Source: a virus
DNA: 32,379 nucleotides
Direction: 5' to 3' (one strand)
IMG/VR virus record: IMGVR_UViG_3300024520_000317
Span: 1 to 32,379 of that record
The first letter of the stretch is position 1. Each line of letters opens with the position of its first letter. Of this stretch, positions 16,826-23,569 are shown in pieces. The notes beneath the pieces are model-generated. The model made no database searches. It saw only the letters and a list, made by a program, of their open reading frames with translations, and was not told the origin of the DNA. The translations under genes and the position numbers were made by a program.

Positions 16826-17380
16826 CTAATCCTTTTTACTATCGTTGATGAAAGTGATGATTTCAGAGAGCTTGAGCTCTACCATCTCAGCCGTAGCCGT
16901 TGCTATATCCTTGAACATCTTATTGTCCAGCTTATCTCGAGCTTCGGTTACAAATGGTCTTGCTTTATATCCCTCTCTGTGAATCTTCTGAGCCATAGCC
17001 CATGCCACGCTCTTATACTTAGCATCAGACCACTTAGTATCTGAGCCTCCCTCGTATTTACCCTTTCCTCCTGAGGTTACTTTCTGCCTTACATTGGGAA
17101 GCCTGAGCCATTCCTCCAGCTTAGTCTTGAGCACTCCACCCTCTCCGTTCTTGGTTTCTCCTCTCCCGTAATTGATTTGCTCCCAATAAGGTTCTGCCTC
17201 TATCTTCATTACATAGGTTTTACCGAAGAGCTTTACTCTTGGTTGCTTACCTATCTTCAGACTTGCTCCGAGAGCCCCTGAGCCAACGATATCATACTTC
17301 TTAATCCCTTTGCCCATCTCTGAGAGATAAGCTCTCTGATAGTCTCTGAGCGTCTTTATTACGGGGTTAGCCTCTGCCAT
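16826..17380 (-). CDS. HK97 gp10-like tail completion protein
   Basis: 184 residues. The central PYWEQINYGRG segment and the C-terminal AMAQKIHREGYKARPFV motif, followed by an amphipathic helix, are characteristic of HK97 gp10/tail-completion proteins that connect neck and tail. The start overlaps the -1 reading frame of the chaperone gene (which ends at 17367), so the two are coupled. Confidence 0.78.
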   Translation of the reverse strand: MAEANPVIKTLRDYQRAYLSEMGKGIKKYDIVGSGALGASLKIGKQPRVKLFGKTYVMKIEAEPYWEQINYGRGETKNGEGGVLKTKLEEWLRLPNVRQKVTSGGKGKYEGGSDTKWSDAKYKSVAWAMAQKIHREGYKARPFVTEARDKLDNKMFKDIATATAEMVELKLSEIITFINDSKKD

Positions 17381-17630
17381 TCTTTAGTTGTTGTTGGTCG
17401 TAGGCTTGCTTAGCTTTCTGAAAGCTGATGAGATTGAGGAACTCTCTGAGCTCAAGGTCGAAGAAATAACTCCATTTCGTAGCATCGTTATTAGATAGGG
17501 AATTGACGGTTGCCAGCCAGCCGTATTTGGTTTGATATGTTTCAGCTCTCGGATTAGAGTCCTCTCTGCTTTCTTGGTCTCCTTTACCGAAGATTCCAAC
17601 ATATGTTCTGCGTACCTCTGCCAATTGTCT
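17367..17630 (-). CDS. Tail assembly chaperone, -1 frameshift extension
   Basis: From the slippery T TTT TTA (minus strand 17636-17630) the -1 frame is open for 87 codons to the stop at 17367. It encodes a credible domain (KYGWLATVNSLSNND, then an acidic helix, ending KQAYDQQQLKNGRG) like the C-terminal half of frameshifted gpG-T-type chaperones. No ATG opens it; its only early start would be a TTG at 17624. The fused product would be about 271 residues (255 from Met 17). A homopolymer indel joining the two frames would produce the same picture. Confidence 0.75.
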   Translation of the reverse strand, partial: RQLAEVRRTYVGIFGKGDQESREDSNPRAETYQTKYGWLATVNSLSNNDATKWSYFFDLELREFLNLISFQKAKQAYDQQQLKNGRG

Positions 17631-18181
17631 AAAAAAAAACCTGATAACGGATGAATGATATCAATAGGACATTCAAGCATCTCCTCAGCTATCTCGTTAT
17701 GCTTATTAGAATCATACTCTGTTCTCTTCCAGCCGTACCATCTCTTCTCATAAGGGATGACGAATACTGCCATAATATGATGTAGGTTATCTATAACCTT
17801 ATCAGGGTTCTTCAGCAGATGCTGGAGCGTGATATACTGACCGCCACTCAGCTCGTAGACATCATGGACTACTCTATACTTCTTACCGTTCAATTTGAAC
17901 CTCCTCGTTAGAGTATTATCAATTGGCTCTGTAATAAACTTTAGAGCCTCCATGACCTTCGTATAGCTCTTGAGAGAGAGCTTTTCAACCTCTTCCATAT
18001 CCATACCACTCACTACTGAGATTATCTCAGCATTCTTAGTATAGACCGTTCCCTCATCTTCAAGCAATGCTTGAATAGCTTGAAACTGCTTGAGCGTTAC
18101 TTGGCTCCAATCCTTAGGTAGTTGTATCTGCATCTTATTAGTAAGTAGTGATTCGTAATAATTGTAGTCTAAGAAGGGCAT
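17384..18181 (-). CDS. Tail assembly chaperone, zero-frame product
   Basis: 265 residues if started at the ATG 18181; the better family start may be the Met at residue 17 (position 18133), where MQIQLPKDW begins and an AT-rich leader precedes. Residues 17 to ~180 resemble N-terminal domains of tail assembly chaperones. At codons 182-184 the minus strand carries GG followed by nine T and AGAC, containing the in-frame heptamer T TTT TTA. Beyond it the zero frame continues for ~81 Ser/Lys-rich residues that look less protein-like than the -1 frame. The gene lies between terminase and the gp10-like gene. Confidence 0.7.
   Translation of the reverse strand: MPFLDYNYYESLLTNKMQIQLPKDWSQVTLKQFQAIQALLEDEGTVYTKNAEIISVVSGMDMEEVEKLSLKSYTKVMEALKFITEPIDNTLTRRFKLNGKKYRVVHDVYELSGGQYITLQHLLKNPDKVIDNLHHIMAVFVIPYEKRWYGWKRTEYDSNKHNEIAEEMLECPIDIIHPLSGFFLDNWQRYAEHMLESSVKETKKAERTLIRELKHIKPNTAGWQPSIPYLITMLRNGVISSTLSSESSSISSAFRKLSKPTTNNN
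17630..17641 (-). promoter_or_regulatory. Candidate programmed -1 ribosomal frameshift site
   Basis: Minus strand GG, nine T, then A, read in frame as GGT TTT TTT TTA. U UUU UUA is one of the best-known slippery heptamers. Geometry is right: the -1 frame (first base congruent to 2 mod 3) is open downstream. I saw no strong downstream hairpin by eye. Confidence 0.7.
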
Positions 18182-18183
18182 TT

Positions 18184-18198
18184 TAGGGCACCGCCCTA
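18184..18198 (-). promoter_or_regulatory. Compact hairpin just upstream of the chaperone start
   Basis: A perfect TAGGGC/GCCCTA palindrome with a 3-nt loop, ending two bases before the ATG at 18181. With no U-tract it is not a good terminator. It could block initiation at 18181, favouring the Met at 18133, or mark the 5' end of a processed transcript. Confidence 0.5.
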
Positions 18199-18227
18199 TT
18201 TACGCCCCTTCAGAGTCTTTACATCCC

Positions 18228-19430
18228 TCATCTCATAGCATATTTACCAGCTCCGAAGTTAAGCTTCTCCATAGCTACATACCTCAGGGCATCCAGCGCA
18301 TGATTGTTAGCATCCTCAGGTACATTAATTGATTCGTTAGTCCGATGGTCTCGTTTCCAACTATAAGCCTTGAGCTCCTTGATGATATTCATGGAGTCTT
18401 GGTGAACCATTATCTGAACCGACTTGAGCTTGTCGATTCCTGACCTTACGGAATCCGTTCCTTTCTTGACTCCTCTTATTCGGAAGCCTCTCCTCCTCAT
18501 CTCCTCTATTGACTTAGGTTCAGCTGAGTCTGCTATGATTTCAGCATGTCTATCGAGCCCACATCTCCCAGCTATATCAGAGTTCGTTAGCCCCGTTTGA
18601 TAGATGAGCTCTCTAACCCATAACTTACCCTCCTGATAGATAACCTCCACAAGAGCAGTAGGGTCATGGGTAAAACCCCAATCGAGTCCATAGCAAGTCC
18701 ATTTACCAGCCGTAGGAAACTCAGCCGTTTCCTCCCACCAAGTATAAATTGCGCCCTCTCTCCGAGAACGCTTTCCGAGACCATATACTTTCCATTTATA
18801 ATCATCAGCAGTCCCCAGCCTGATGTTCTCCTCAATAGGCTCGTAGCTGAGTATCTTGTCTCTTATCGATAGAGGTAAGTAAGGGTTATCCAGCTGGGTA
18901 GAGTGAACGTATCTTACATCCTCTCTCTTGAGGACTGAATCATATATCCAATGTTCGTCTGTGCTCGGGTTATAATCTAATAAGAACTTCCCTAAGCATC
19001 TTTGCTCCAGCTGGTCGAAATCATCCTTACTCGTTTCGATAGCCTCATTCAACCAAAAGTAATCGCATTCAATACCATGAAGCTTCTGACTATCATCAAG
19101 CCCATAGAACTCGTATGTGGCTCCGTTGAGATAGTATATTAGCTCAGTCTTATTGAAGCTTTCCTCATCCCATAAGTCAAGCGATTTACAGACCTTGATG
19201 AACGTATCGAGAACGGTCGGCTTAATCCACGTTCTTCTGAACCTTGCGATAACAATACGCGCCTTATCTCGATGTCCGAGCGTGAGCAGCGCCTGACATA
19301 TACTCCATGTCTTAGATGAGCGTGAGCCACCCTCACAGACAACTCCCCTGATTCCGTTATCATTAAGCCCGTTCCATACTTGGCTGAATACTCGAGTACA
19401 TTCAAGGTCAATCGTTTTTTGCTGGGTCAT
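18228..19430 (-). CDS. terL: Terminase large subunit
   Basis: 400 residues, a normal length. Walker A is GGSRSSKT at 34-41, a Walker B-like YFWLNEA with E129 follows, and the RNase H-fold nuclease has acidic residues D250 (GLDWGFTHDP), D301 (IADSAEP) and one near residue 383 (HALDALRY). It packages DNA through the portal with ATP and cuts concatemers. Its start lies in a 23-nt overlap with the small subunit gene. The portal gene is 12 kb away, which is unusual. Confidence 0.93.
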   Translation of the reverse strand: MTQQKTIDLECTRVFSQVWNGLNDNGIRGVVCEGGSRSSKTWSICQALLTLGHRDKARIVIARFRRTWIKPTVLDTFIKVCKSLDLWDEESFNKTELIYYLNGATYEFYGLDDSQKLHGIECDYFWLNEAIETSKDDFDQLEQRCLGKFLLDYNPSTDEHWIYDSVLKREDVRYVHSTQLDNPYLPLSIRDKILSYEPIEENIRLGTADDYKWKVYGLGKRSRREGAIYTWWEETAEFPTAGKWTCYGLDWGFTHDPTALVEVIYQEGKLWVRELIYQTGLTNSDIAGRCGLDRHAEIIADSAEPKSIEEMRRRGFRIRGVKKGTDSVRSGIDKLKSVQIMVHQDSMNIIKELKAYSWKRDHRTNESINVPEDANNHALDALRYVAMEKLNFGAGKYAMR

Positions 19431-19797
19431 TTATCGTGATTCTAAACTCGGTAGGTGCTCCATCATTTATGGTCTGCTCAACCTCTTGCTTAGCCTTTCC
19501 GAATAACCAATCCCTATAATCACTCATCATCTTCTGTCGGGTATTCTTGGTATTCATGTCAATGATAATCAACCTTACCCAATAAGGTCGGGTCTTATCC
19601 TTAGCAAAGTCCTTTAAATCCTTTTCCTCCATTGTGAGCAATAGACCTATCATCTCAAAGTATTCGGTTCTTGTTGGGGCTCGATAACCTTGATTCTTTA
19701 TGTCGCTGATATGGTCTGTATATAGCTTCTTAGGTCTACCCTTAGGATTGCCTGATTGACCTTTCTTGTATGGTATTAGATTATCCTCCTTAGCCAT
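19408..19797 (-). CDS. terS: Terminase small subunit candidate
   Basis: 129 residues. The basic N-terminal YKKGQSGNPKGRPKK motif (DUF5681-like) is common in small terminase and DNA-binding phage proteins; the rest is helical, with a C-terminal beta tail. Position directly before and overlapping terL supports DNA recognition for packaging. It follows the folE gene by two bases, so packaging genes sit in the same operon as the modification cassette. Confidence 0.72.
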   Translation of the reverse strand: MAKEDNLIPYKKGQSGNPKGRPKKLYTDHISDIKNQGYRAPTRTEYFEMIGLLLTMEEKDLKDFAKDKTRPYWVRLIIIDMNTKNTRQKMMSDYRDWLFGKAKQEVEQTINDGAPTEFRITINDPAKND

Positions 19798-19799
19798 TG

Positions 19800-20351
19800 T
19801 TATCTCTCTGTTTTGATATACATAAGGAACTCATCTCTTGCGCTCTTCTCATCCTTAAAAGCTCCAAGCATCTTCGAGGTCGTAGTCCAAGTATCATGCT
19901 TCTTAACGCCTCTCATAGCCATACATAAATGCTGAGCTCTGATTGATACGGCTACCCCTATCGGATTGAGCTCTTCTTGTATCCTCTCAGCTACCTGAGT
20001 AGTTATCCTCTCCTGATTCTGAAACCTCCGAGAGTAGTATTCCAGCGTTCGAGCTAATTTGCTCAGCCCTACTATCTTCTTATCAGGTATGTAAGCTATC
20101 GCAGCCGTACCGAAGAACGGAGCCGTATGATGCTCACAGAGAGAGTAGAATGGTATATTGCTTTGAACTATCATCTCATCTGTTCCCTCAGCATCGAATG
20201 ATGTGAAATTGAACTCAGGTGGAGATAGGAACTCCTCCATGAACTTAATATACCGCTTAGGAGTCTCTCTCAAGCCCTCTCTTGCCGTATCTTCTCCCAG
20301 CTCTTCCAAGATGGTACGAAATGCTTCTTCTGCTCTTATAGGACGTTCCAT
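19800..20351 (-). CDS. folE: GTP cyclohydrolase I
   Basis: 183 residues, full length for the type IA enzyme. It converts GTP to 7,8-dihydroneopterin triphosphate, the first step to 7-deazaguanines. Zinc ligands are present: C72 and H75 in the CEHH motif and C143 in HLCMAMRG, with the GLSKLAR and QER(I/L)T segments of the active site. Its start overlaps the queE stop by 16 nt. In phages this gene usually feeds deazaguanine DNA modification when queD, queE and dpdA are beside it, as here. Confidence 0.95.
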   Translation of the reverse strand: MERPIRAEEAFRTILEELGEDTAREGLRETPKRYIKFMEEFLSPPEFNFTSFDAEGTDEMIVQSNIPFYSLCEHHTAPFFGTAAIAYIPDKKIVGLSKLARTLEYYSRRFQNQERITTQVAERIQEELNPIGVAVSIRAQHLCMAMRGVKKHDTWTTTSKMLGAFKDEKSARDEFLMYIKTER

Positions 20352-20926
20352 AGCTTATGGTCTTGTACGCTTAGTCTCCACTTAGGATGCTCAAGGCATA
20401 GCTCGATGCAATGCTTCATATTCTTCTTGTTTATCTCATATCCATCTGAGTGAGGACTCAACCAATAATGGTATGCCGTTACTGATGGCTCAGGGATAGC
20501 CTGACCCGAATGACGAACGTATCTCAGCTCATCGACTCCATCAGGGAAATTCTTCTTTACTACGTGCTCAGCTACCTTCGGAGATACGCATACAAAGTCC
20601 ACTCCTTTAGGTGCTGGTTTCAGACCGCTGGTTTCAACGGCTTGGTAGAATCCGAGCTCCTTAAATTGGTCTACTATCTCATCAGTCAGCTGGTCAAGAG
20701 GCTCACCTCCCGTCCAAGTTATCTCCTTGCTTGCATATTGCTTACAGAAATTGAGTAGCTCCTCTACGCTCATCTCCTTACCACTTTCGAACTCGGTATC
20801 ACATCTGATTCCTGAGGCATAACAAGCGTGCTTAGCTGAGCAGCCTGAGAGCCTGATGAATATCGTTGCTACGCCTTTCCTTGCTCCCTCTCCTTGTAGG
20901 GAGTAGAATATCTCACTTACTTTCAT
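20336..20926 (-). CDS. queE: 7-carboxy-7-deazaguanine synthase (radical SAM)
   Basis: 196 residues from the ATG at 20926 (MKVSEIFYSLQGEG matches the family start; an upstream ATG at 20953 adds 9 unlikely residues). It turns 6-carboxytetrahydropterin into CDG. FIRLSGC and TGGEP (73-76) are present. The iron-sulfur cysteines C29, C35 and C42 are spaced C-x5-C-x6-C, not the usual C-x3-C-x2-C; I believe from memory that a phage and marine branch shares this. The CDT after the third Cys is conserved. It overlaps queD by 14 nt and folE by 16 nt. Confidence 0.9.
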   Translation of the reverse strand: MKVSEIFYSLQGEGARKGVATIFIRLSGCSAKHACYASGIRCDTEFESGKEMSVEELLNFCKQYASKEITWTGGEPLDQLTDEIVDQFKELGFYQAVETSGLKPAPKGVDFVCVSPKVAEHVVKKNFPDGVDELRYVRHSGQAIPEPSVTAYHYWLSPHSDGYEINKKNMKHCIELCLEHPKWRLSVQDHKLWNVL

Positions 20927-21368
20927 ATATAGCTGAATTGTTTTCGTTTTCAAAGCACTCTACCCGAATGACTCTACATCTCCCAGCATCGGTCTGAGAT
21001 AGTACCTCATTAAACTTATCATGTACCATCTTTGCTAAGCTCTCGCAACCCATCCTATCCATCACCTTGAGCTTACAAATACCCTCCATCGCTGCGCTTT
21101 CGAAGAAATCGAGGTACGGGTCGTCCTTTTCTATAAGTAGCACATGGTCAAAATTGTCCTCCATCCAGCTCTTGAGCCCGTTCCCGATGGGAGCATCCTT
21201 GAAGCCTCCAAAGTCTACAACCCAATTCATATCGTCCAGTGTTTCAGAGCTGAACCATACCTTAAACTTGAGAGCATAACCATGCAAGAGCTGACAATGA
21301 GAGTGCTGAGCTTTATGCTGCCTCAGAGCTACCGAATAGTTATCGAATATCTTAGTGCTTACGTACAT
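20913..21368 (-). CDS. queD: 6-carboxytetrahydropterin synthase (PTPS family)
   Basis: 151 residues. It converts dihydroneopterin triphosphate to 6-carboxytetrahydropterin. Catalytic C25 and the D74-H75 pair (NFDH), the NWVVDFGGFK strand-helix and E137 (VECFEN) are all present. One zinc ligand is odd: the usual HGH reads H29-G-Y31, so the third His is replaced by Tyr, perhaps compensated by the extra His residues at 18, 22 and 24. It overlaps the methyltransferase end by 17 nt and queE by 14 nt. Confidence 0.9.
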   Translation of the reverse strand: MYVSTKIFDNYSVALRQHKAQHSHCQLLHGYALKFKVWFSSETLDDMNWVVDFGGFKDAPIGNGLKSWMEDNFDHVLLIEKDDPYLDFFESAAMEGICKLKVMDRMGCESLAKMVHDKFNEVLSQTDAGRCRVIRVECFENENNSAIYESK

Positions 21369-21924
21369 GATATGCGTTTAAGGTTTCTGAGTGAGGTATA
21401 TACTCTCCAGCTCCAAGCCGATTGATGTAGAACTGAGAATCAATATCATACTCTGAGCTATATATCAGCTCCGATTCATCAGGTAGTAAGCCCTCCAGCT
21501 GGGTCTGAGTTCTAAAGTGCTTTGTTTCCCTGATGCTATTGACATATTTGCTCATTAAGTCCTCATTAACGAATTGAATAACGAGTATCTCCTTAGCGTT
21601 AATCTTATCGAATAGCTGGAGAACCTCCTTATCCGTTAGATAATGGAGAACGTATCTTATAACGACCAGCTCATACCTCTCTGAATGCGTTAGTATATCA
21701 TCATGGATATCAGGGTTCTTGCTCCCATCAATATCAATAGAAATGGCATGAGGGATAAAGCTCTTGAGATTACCGTTAGCTCCTCCGTAATCAGCAACCC
21801 TCTGAGGTATGGTTATATTCTCAAGGATATCAGGCATACAATCCCAATACATGAAACGGCTAATATCATCTTTCCATTTACCGAACTCAAGCCCTGAGTC
21901 CTCGTTATAGATTATTGAGCGCAT
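21352..21924 (-). CDS. Class I SAM-dependent methyltransferase inside the deazaguanine cassette
   Basis: 190 residues, Rossmann-type. Motif I is VADYGGANGN (43-52), the acidic loop ISIDID (61-66) would bind the SAM ribose, and YELVVIRYVLHYL is motif IV/V. There is no DPPY/NPPY or PC motif, so it is not a standard amino- or C5-DNA methylase; it resembles small-molecule methyltransferases. It overlaps dpdA by 20 nt and queD by 17 nt, so it is embedded in the pathway. A role in methylating the deazaguanine base, for example its carboxylate, is an inference. Confidence 0.8.
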   Translation of the reverse strand: MRSIIYNEDSGLEFGKWKDDISRFMYWDCMPDILENITIPQRVADYGGANGNLKSFIPHAISIDIDGSKNPDIHDDILTHSERYELVVIRYVLHYLTDKEVLQLFDKINAKEILVIQFVNEDLMSKYVNSIRETKHFRTQTQLEGLLPDESELIYSSEYDIDSQFYINRLGAGEYIPHSETLNAYHVRKH

Positions 21925-22879
21925 ATCTTTGAAATTTAACCCATTCCTTAAAATTATGAATTGCTACTGCTCTTGACTTGAGCTTCGTTCCTTTGGGCTT
22001 GTTAATCTTATCAATGCTCTTGCCATTAAATTGATAGAGATATCCTCCTCTGTTTCCATATATCCAAGCCGTAGAATCCACAGAATGAAACTTGAGCTTA
22101 GGGAGATGATTGAGTTTAGTATATCCTAACCCATGAACCTTGCAATTTTCTTTCTTAGCTATATCCAAGAGCTTACTGATAACGCTTAACCCTCCTGAGT
22201 TTCGAATCCAGCTGGAGGTATATTTTCCGCTGAGTGATAGAGCCACGTAATCATAGTCCTTAACCATCTTATGATAGTAATCTAATCCTCGAGATGGATG
22301 CCATACGGGTATAGATTTCTTGCCCGTTTCTTTCTCGAGTCGAGCCCGTAGCTCCTCGACTCTCTTAAGACCTACAACTGAATCAATATCCAGCTCGAAG
22401 AAATTATCTATGTCCATCTCGTTAATGAAATCGATATACCTCGTTAGATAGGCATCCCAATCAATCTCATCAGTATCGTTATTACCCATAAAAGTGAACG
22501 CTCCTGAGTCGAGTAGAAAGTCCCAATAGTCTCGTATGTATGGCTTCATCCAATCTTGCATATAGTAGAAGCTCTCAAGAACGCATATCTTCTGAGCGTT
22601 CAATCCAGCTCGTTCAATCTCTGCTCCTTTATGAGCCCATCCACCAGCCATATATATTTTCATGTCTTTCTGATAATCATCGTGAGCATATTTACCCCAG
22701 CCTTGCGCTCCAGCTAAAAATATCTTCATTGCCTCTGTTGGATTATCCTGATGCTCCTTCCAAGTATCTTGTATGTTTCCATGCGGACCAGCCAAGAATA
22801 TCTTCATTGCGTTAATTCCTTCCTTCGTATTCCAAACATACCCCCCCCCAGCATTAGCTAATGCCATATAGACTTTCAC
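21905..22879 (-). CDS. dpdA: DpdA-like DNA deazaguanine transglycosylase with N-terminal MKI-x-[LM]-AG repeats
   Basis: 324 residues. The C-terminal ~220 look like the tRNA-guanine transglycosylase/DpdA fold: D124 in LLDSGAFTF (compare DSGGFQ of TGT), ELDIDS near 160-170, the VWHPSRG strand and D268 in HSVDSTAW as probable nucleophile. DpdA swaps guanine in DNA for a 7-deazaguanine. Before this core the sequence has four copies of M-K-[IV]-[YF]-[LM]-A-[GL] at residues 1, 25, 51 and 73, each beginning with Met. A run of nine G encodes residues 11-13. The start overlaps the ParB-like gene by 4 nt; the Met at 25 (22807), preceded by AAGGAAGGA, is an alternative start. Confidence 0.85.
   Translation of the reverse strand: MKVYMALANAGGGYVWNTKEGINAMKIFLAGPHGNIQDTWKEHQDNPTEAMKIFLAGAQGWGKYAHDDYQKDMKIYMAGGWAHKGAEIERAGLNAQKICVLESFYYMQDWMKPYIRDYWDFLLDSGAFTFMGNNDTDEIDWDAYLTRYIDFINEMDIDNFFELDIDSVVGLKRVEELRARLEKETGKKSIPVWHPSRGLDYYHKMVKDYDYVALSLSGKYTSSWIRNSGGLSVISKLLDIAKKENCKVHGLGYTKLNHLPKLKFHSVDSTAWIYGNRGGYLYQFNGKSIDKINKPKGTKLKSRAVAIHNFKEWVKFQRYALNNL
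22841..22849 (-). repeat. Homopolymeric G9 tract at the start of dpdA
   Basis: Nine consecutive G on the coding strand within codons 11-13 of the long reading of dpdA. Such a run is a possible slippage or phase-variation site and also a possible sequencing-error site. The in-frame Met codons at 25, 51 and 73 lie downstream of it. Confidence 0.9.
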
Positions 22880-23400
22880 AATCCGAGTAGCTTGAAAACT
22901 ATATCCTCCTTGCTGCCATCTCTATCCTCGAACGCTTGAAGAACGAGAGCGTAATCATCCTCCGAATACTCAAGCACTATCTTGGTAGAGCTCTTGCCTT
23001 CTTGCTCATCCTCCTCGAAGAATTGGTCGAGGTCGATATCCTCAGGATTCCAAACATCAAGACCCCACTCATTCAGCTCCTCAGGATTCCAGCTATTACC
23101 CAGCTCATCCCAATCCCACTCACCGAATCCTACGTTATCCTTAACGATAAACTCCTTCTGCTTCTCTTCTGACCAATCAACTATCTGAACGGGAGCTTTC
23201 TTCCATCCAGCATCAGTCATAGCCTTGAGCCGCATATTACCTCCGAGAACTACCATATCCTTATTGACCACAATAGGTCGGACATCAGCCATCTCAGGAA
23301 AGTCCTTGAGGCTCTTGACCAGCTTCTGAAATTTCTCATCCTTTATGATTCGAGGGTTCTCCTCATTCGGACGAATCTTACTTATCTGTATACTTTCCAT
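22876..23400 (-). CDS. ParB/sulfiredoxin-like nuclease-domain protein
   Basis: 174 residues. The N-terminal ~90 match a ParB-like domain: KIRPNEENPR (8-17), IVV-x4-VVLGGNMRLKA (43-60) with the GGxxR motif, and the VQIVDW strand. The rest is acidic and beta/helical, without the HTH domain of chromosomal ParB, so a plasmid-segregation role is unlikely. Such short ParB proteins are often paired with phage DNA-modifying enzymes. Here it overlaps dpdA by 4 nt (ATGA), suggesting a DNA-targeting, nicking or regulatory role in modification. Confidence 0.85.
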   Translation of the reverse strand: MESIQISKIRPNEENPRIIKDEKFQKLVKSLKDFPEMADVRPIVVNKDMVVLGGNMRLKAMTDAGWKKAPVQIVDWSEEKQKEFIVKDNVGFGEWDWDELGNSWNPEELNEWGLDVWNPEDIDLDQFFEEDEQEGKSSTKIVLEYSEDDYALVLQAFEDRDGSKEDIVFKLLGL

Positions 23401-23569
23401 TCTTGTAATTTGTTAATGCTTCTTGTGATGTCTTACCTGAGGCTTTCTTACATGGTTCTCCGTTCCAATATGCTACCGCTGCTTCTCGGTCAAAGCAATA
23501 GAACTTCATCGTATAGGTATTCTGAGTGATGTAGAGCCCGTAGTTCTCATGCCTTTCGTTCTGTTTCAT
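23378..23569 (-). CDS. Small protein of unknown function
   Basis: 63 residues, soluble, polar, with two Cys (in FYCFDRE and EPCKK) and a Lys-rich tail. It starts in an ATGA overlap with the upstream gene and overlaps the ParB-like gene by 23 nt, so it belongs to the same coupled series. An internal Met at residue 21 is a possible alternative start. No family recognised. Confidence 0.65.
   Translation of the reverse strand: MKQNERHENYGLYITQNTYTMKFYCFDREAAVAYWNGEPCKKASGKTSQEALTNYKNGKYTDK

Noticed and set aside
21352-21924. Restriction-type DNA methylase
   Set aside because: No DPPY/NPPY or PCQ motifs and no target-recognition domain; size and motifs fit a small-molecule-type methyltransferase.
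22876-23400. Plasmid-type partition system
   Set aside because: No ParA and no centromere-like repeats were seen, and the HTH part of ParB is missing; linkage is to dpdA.
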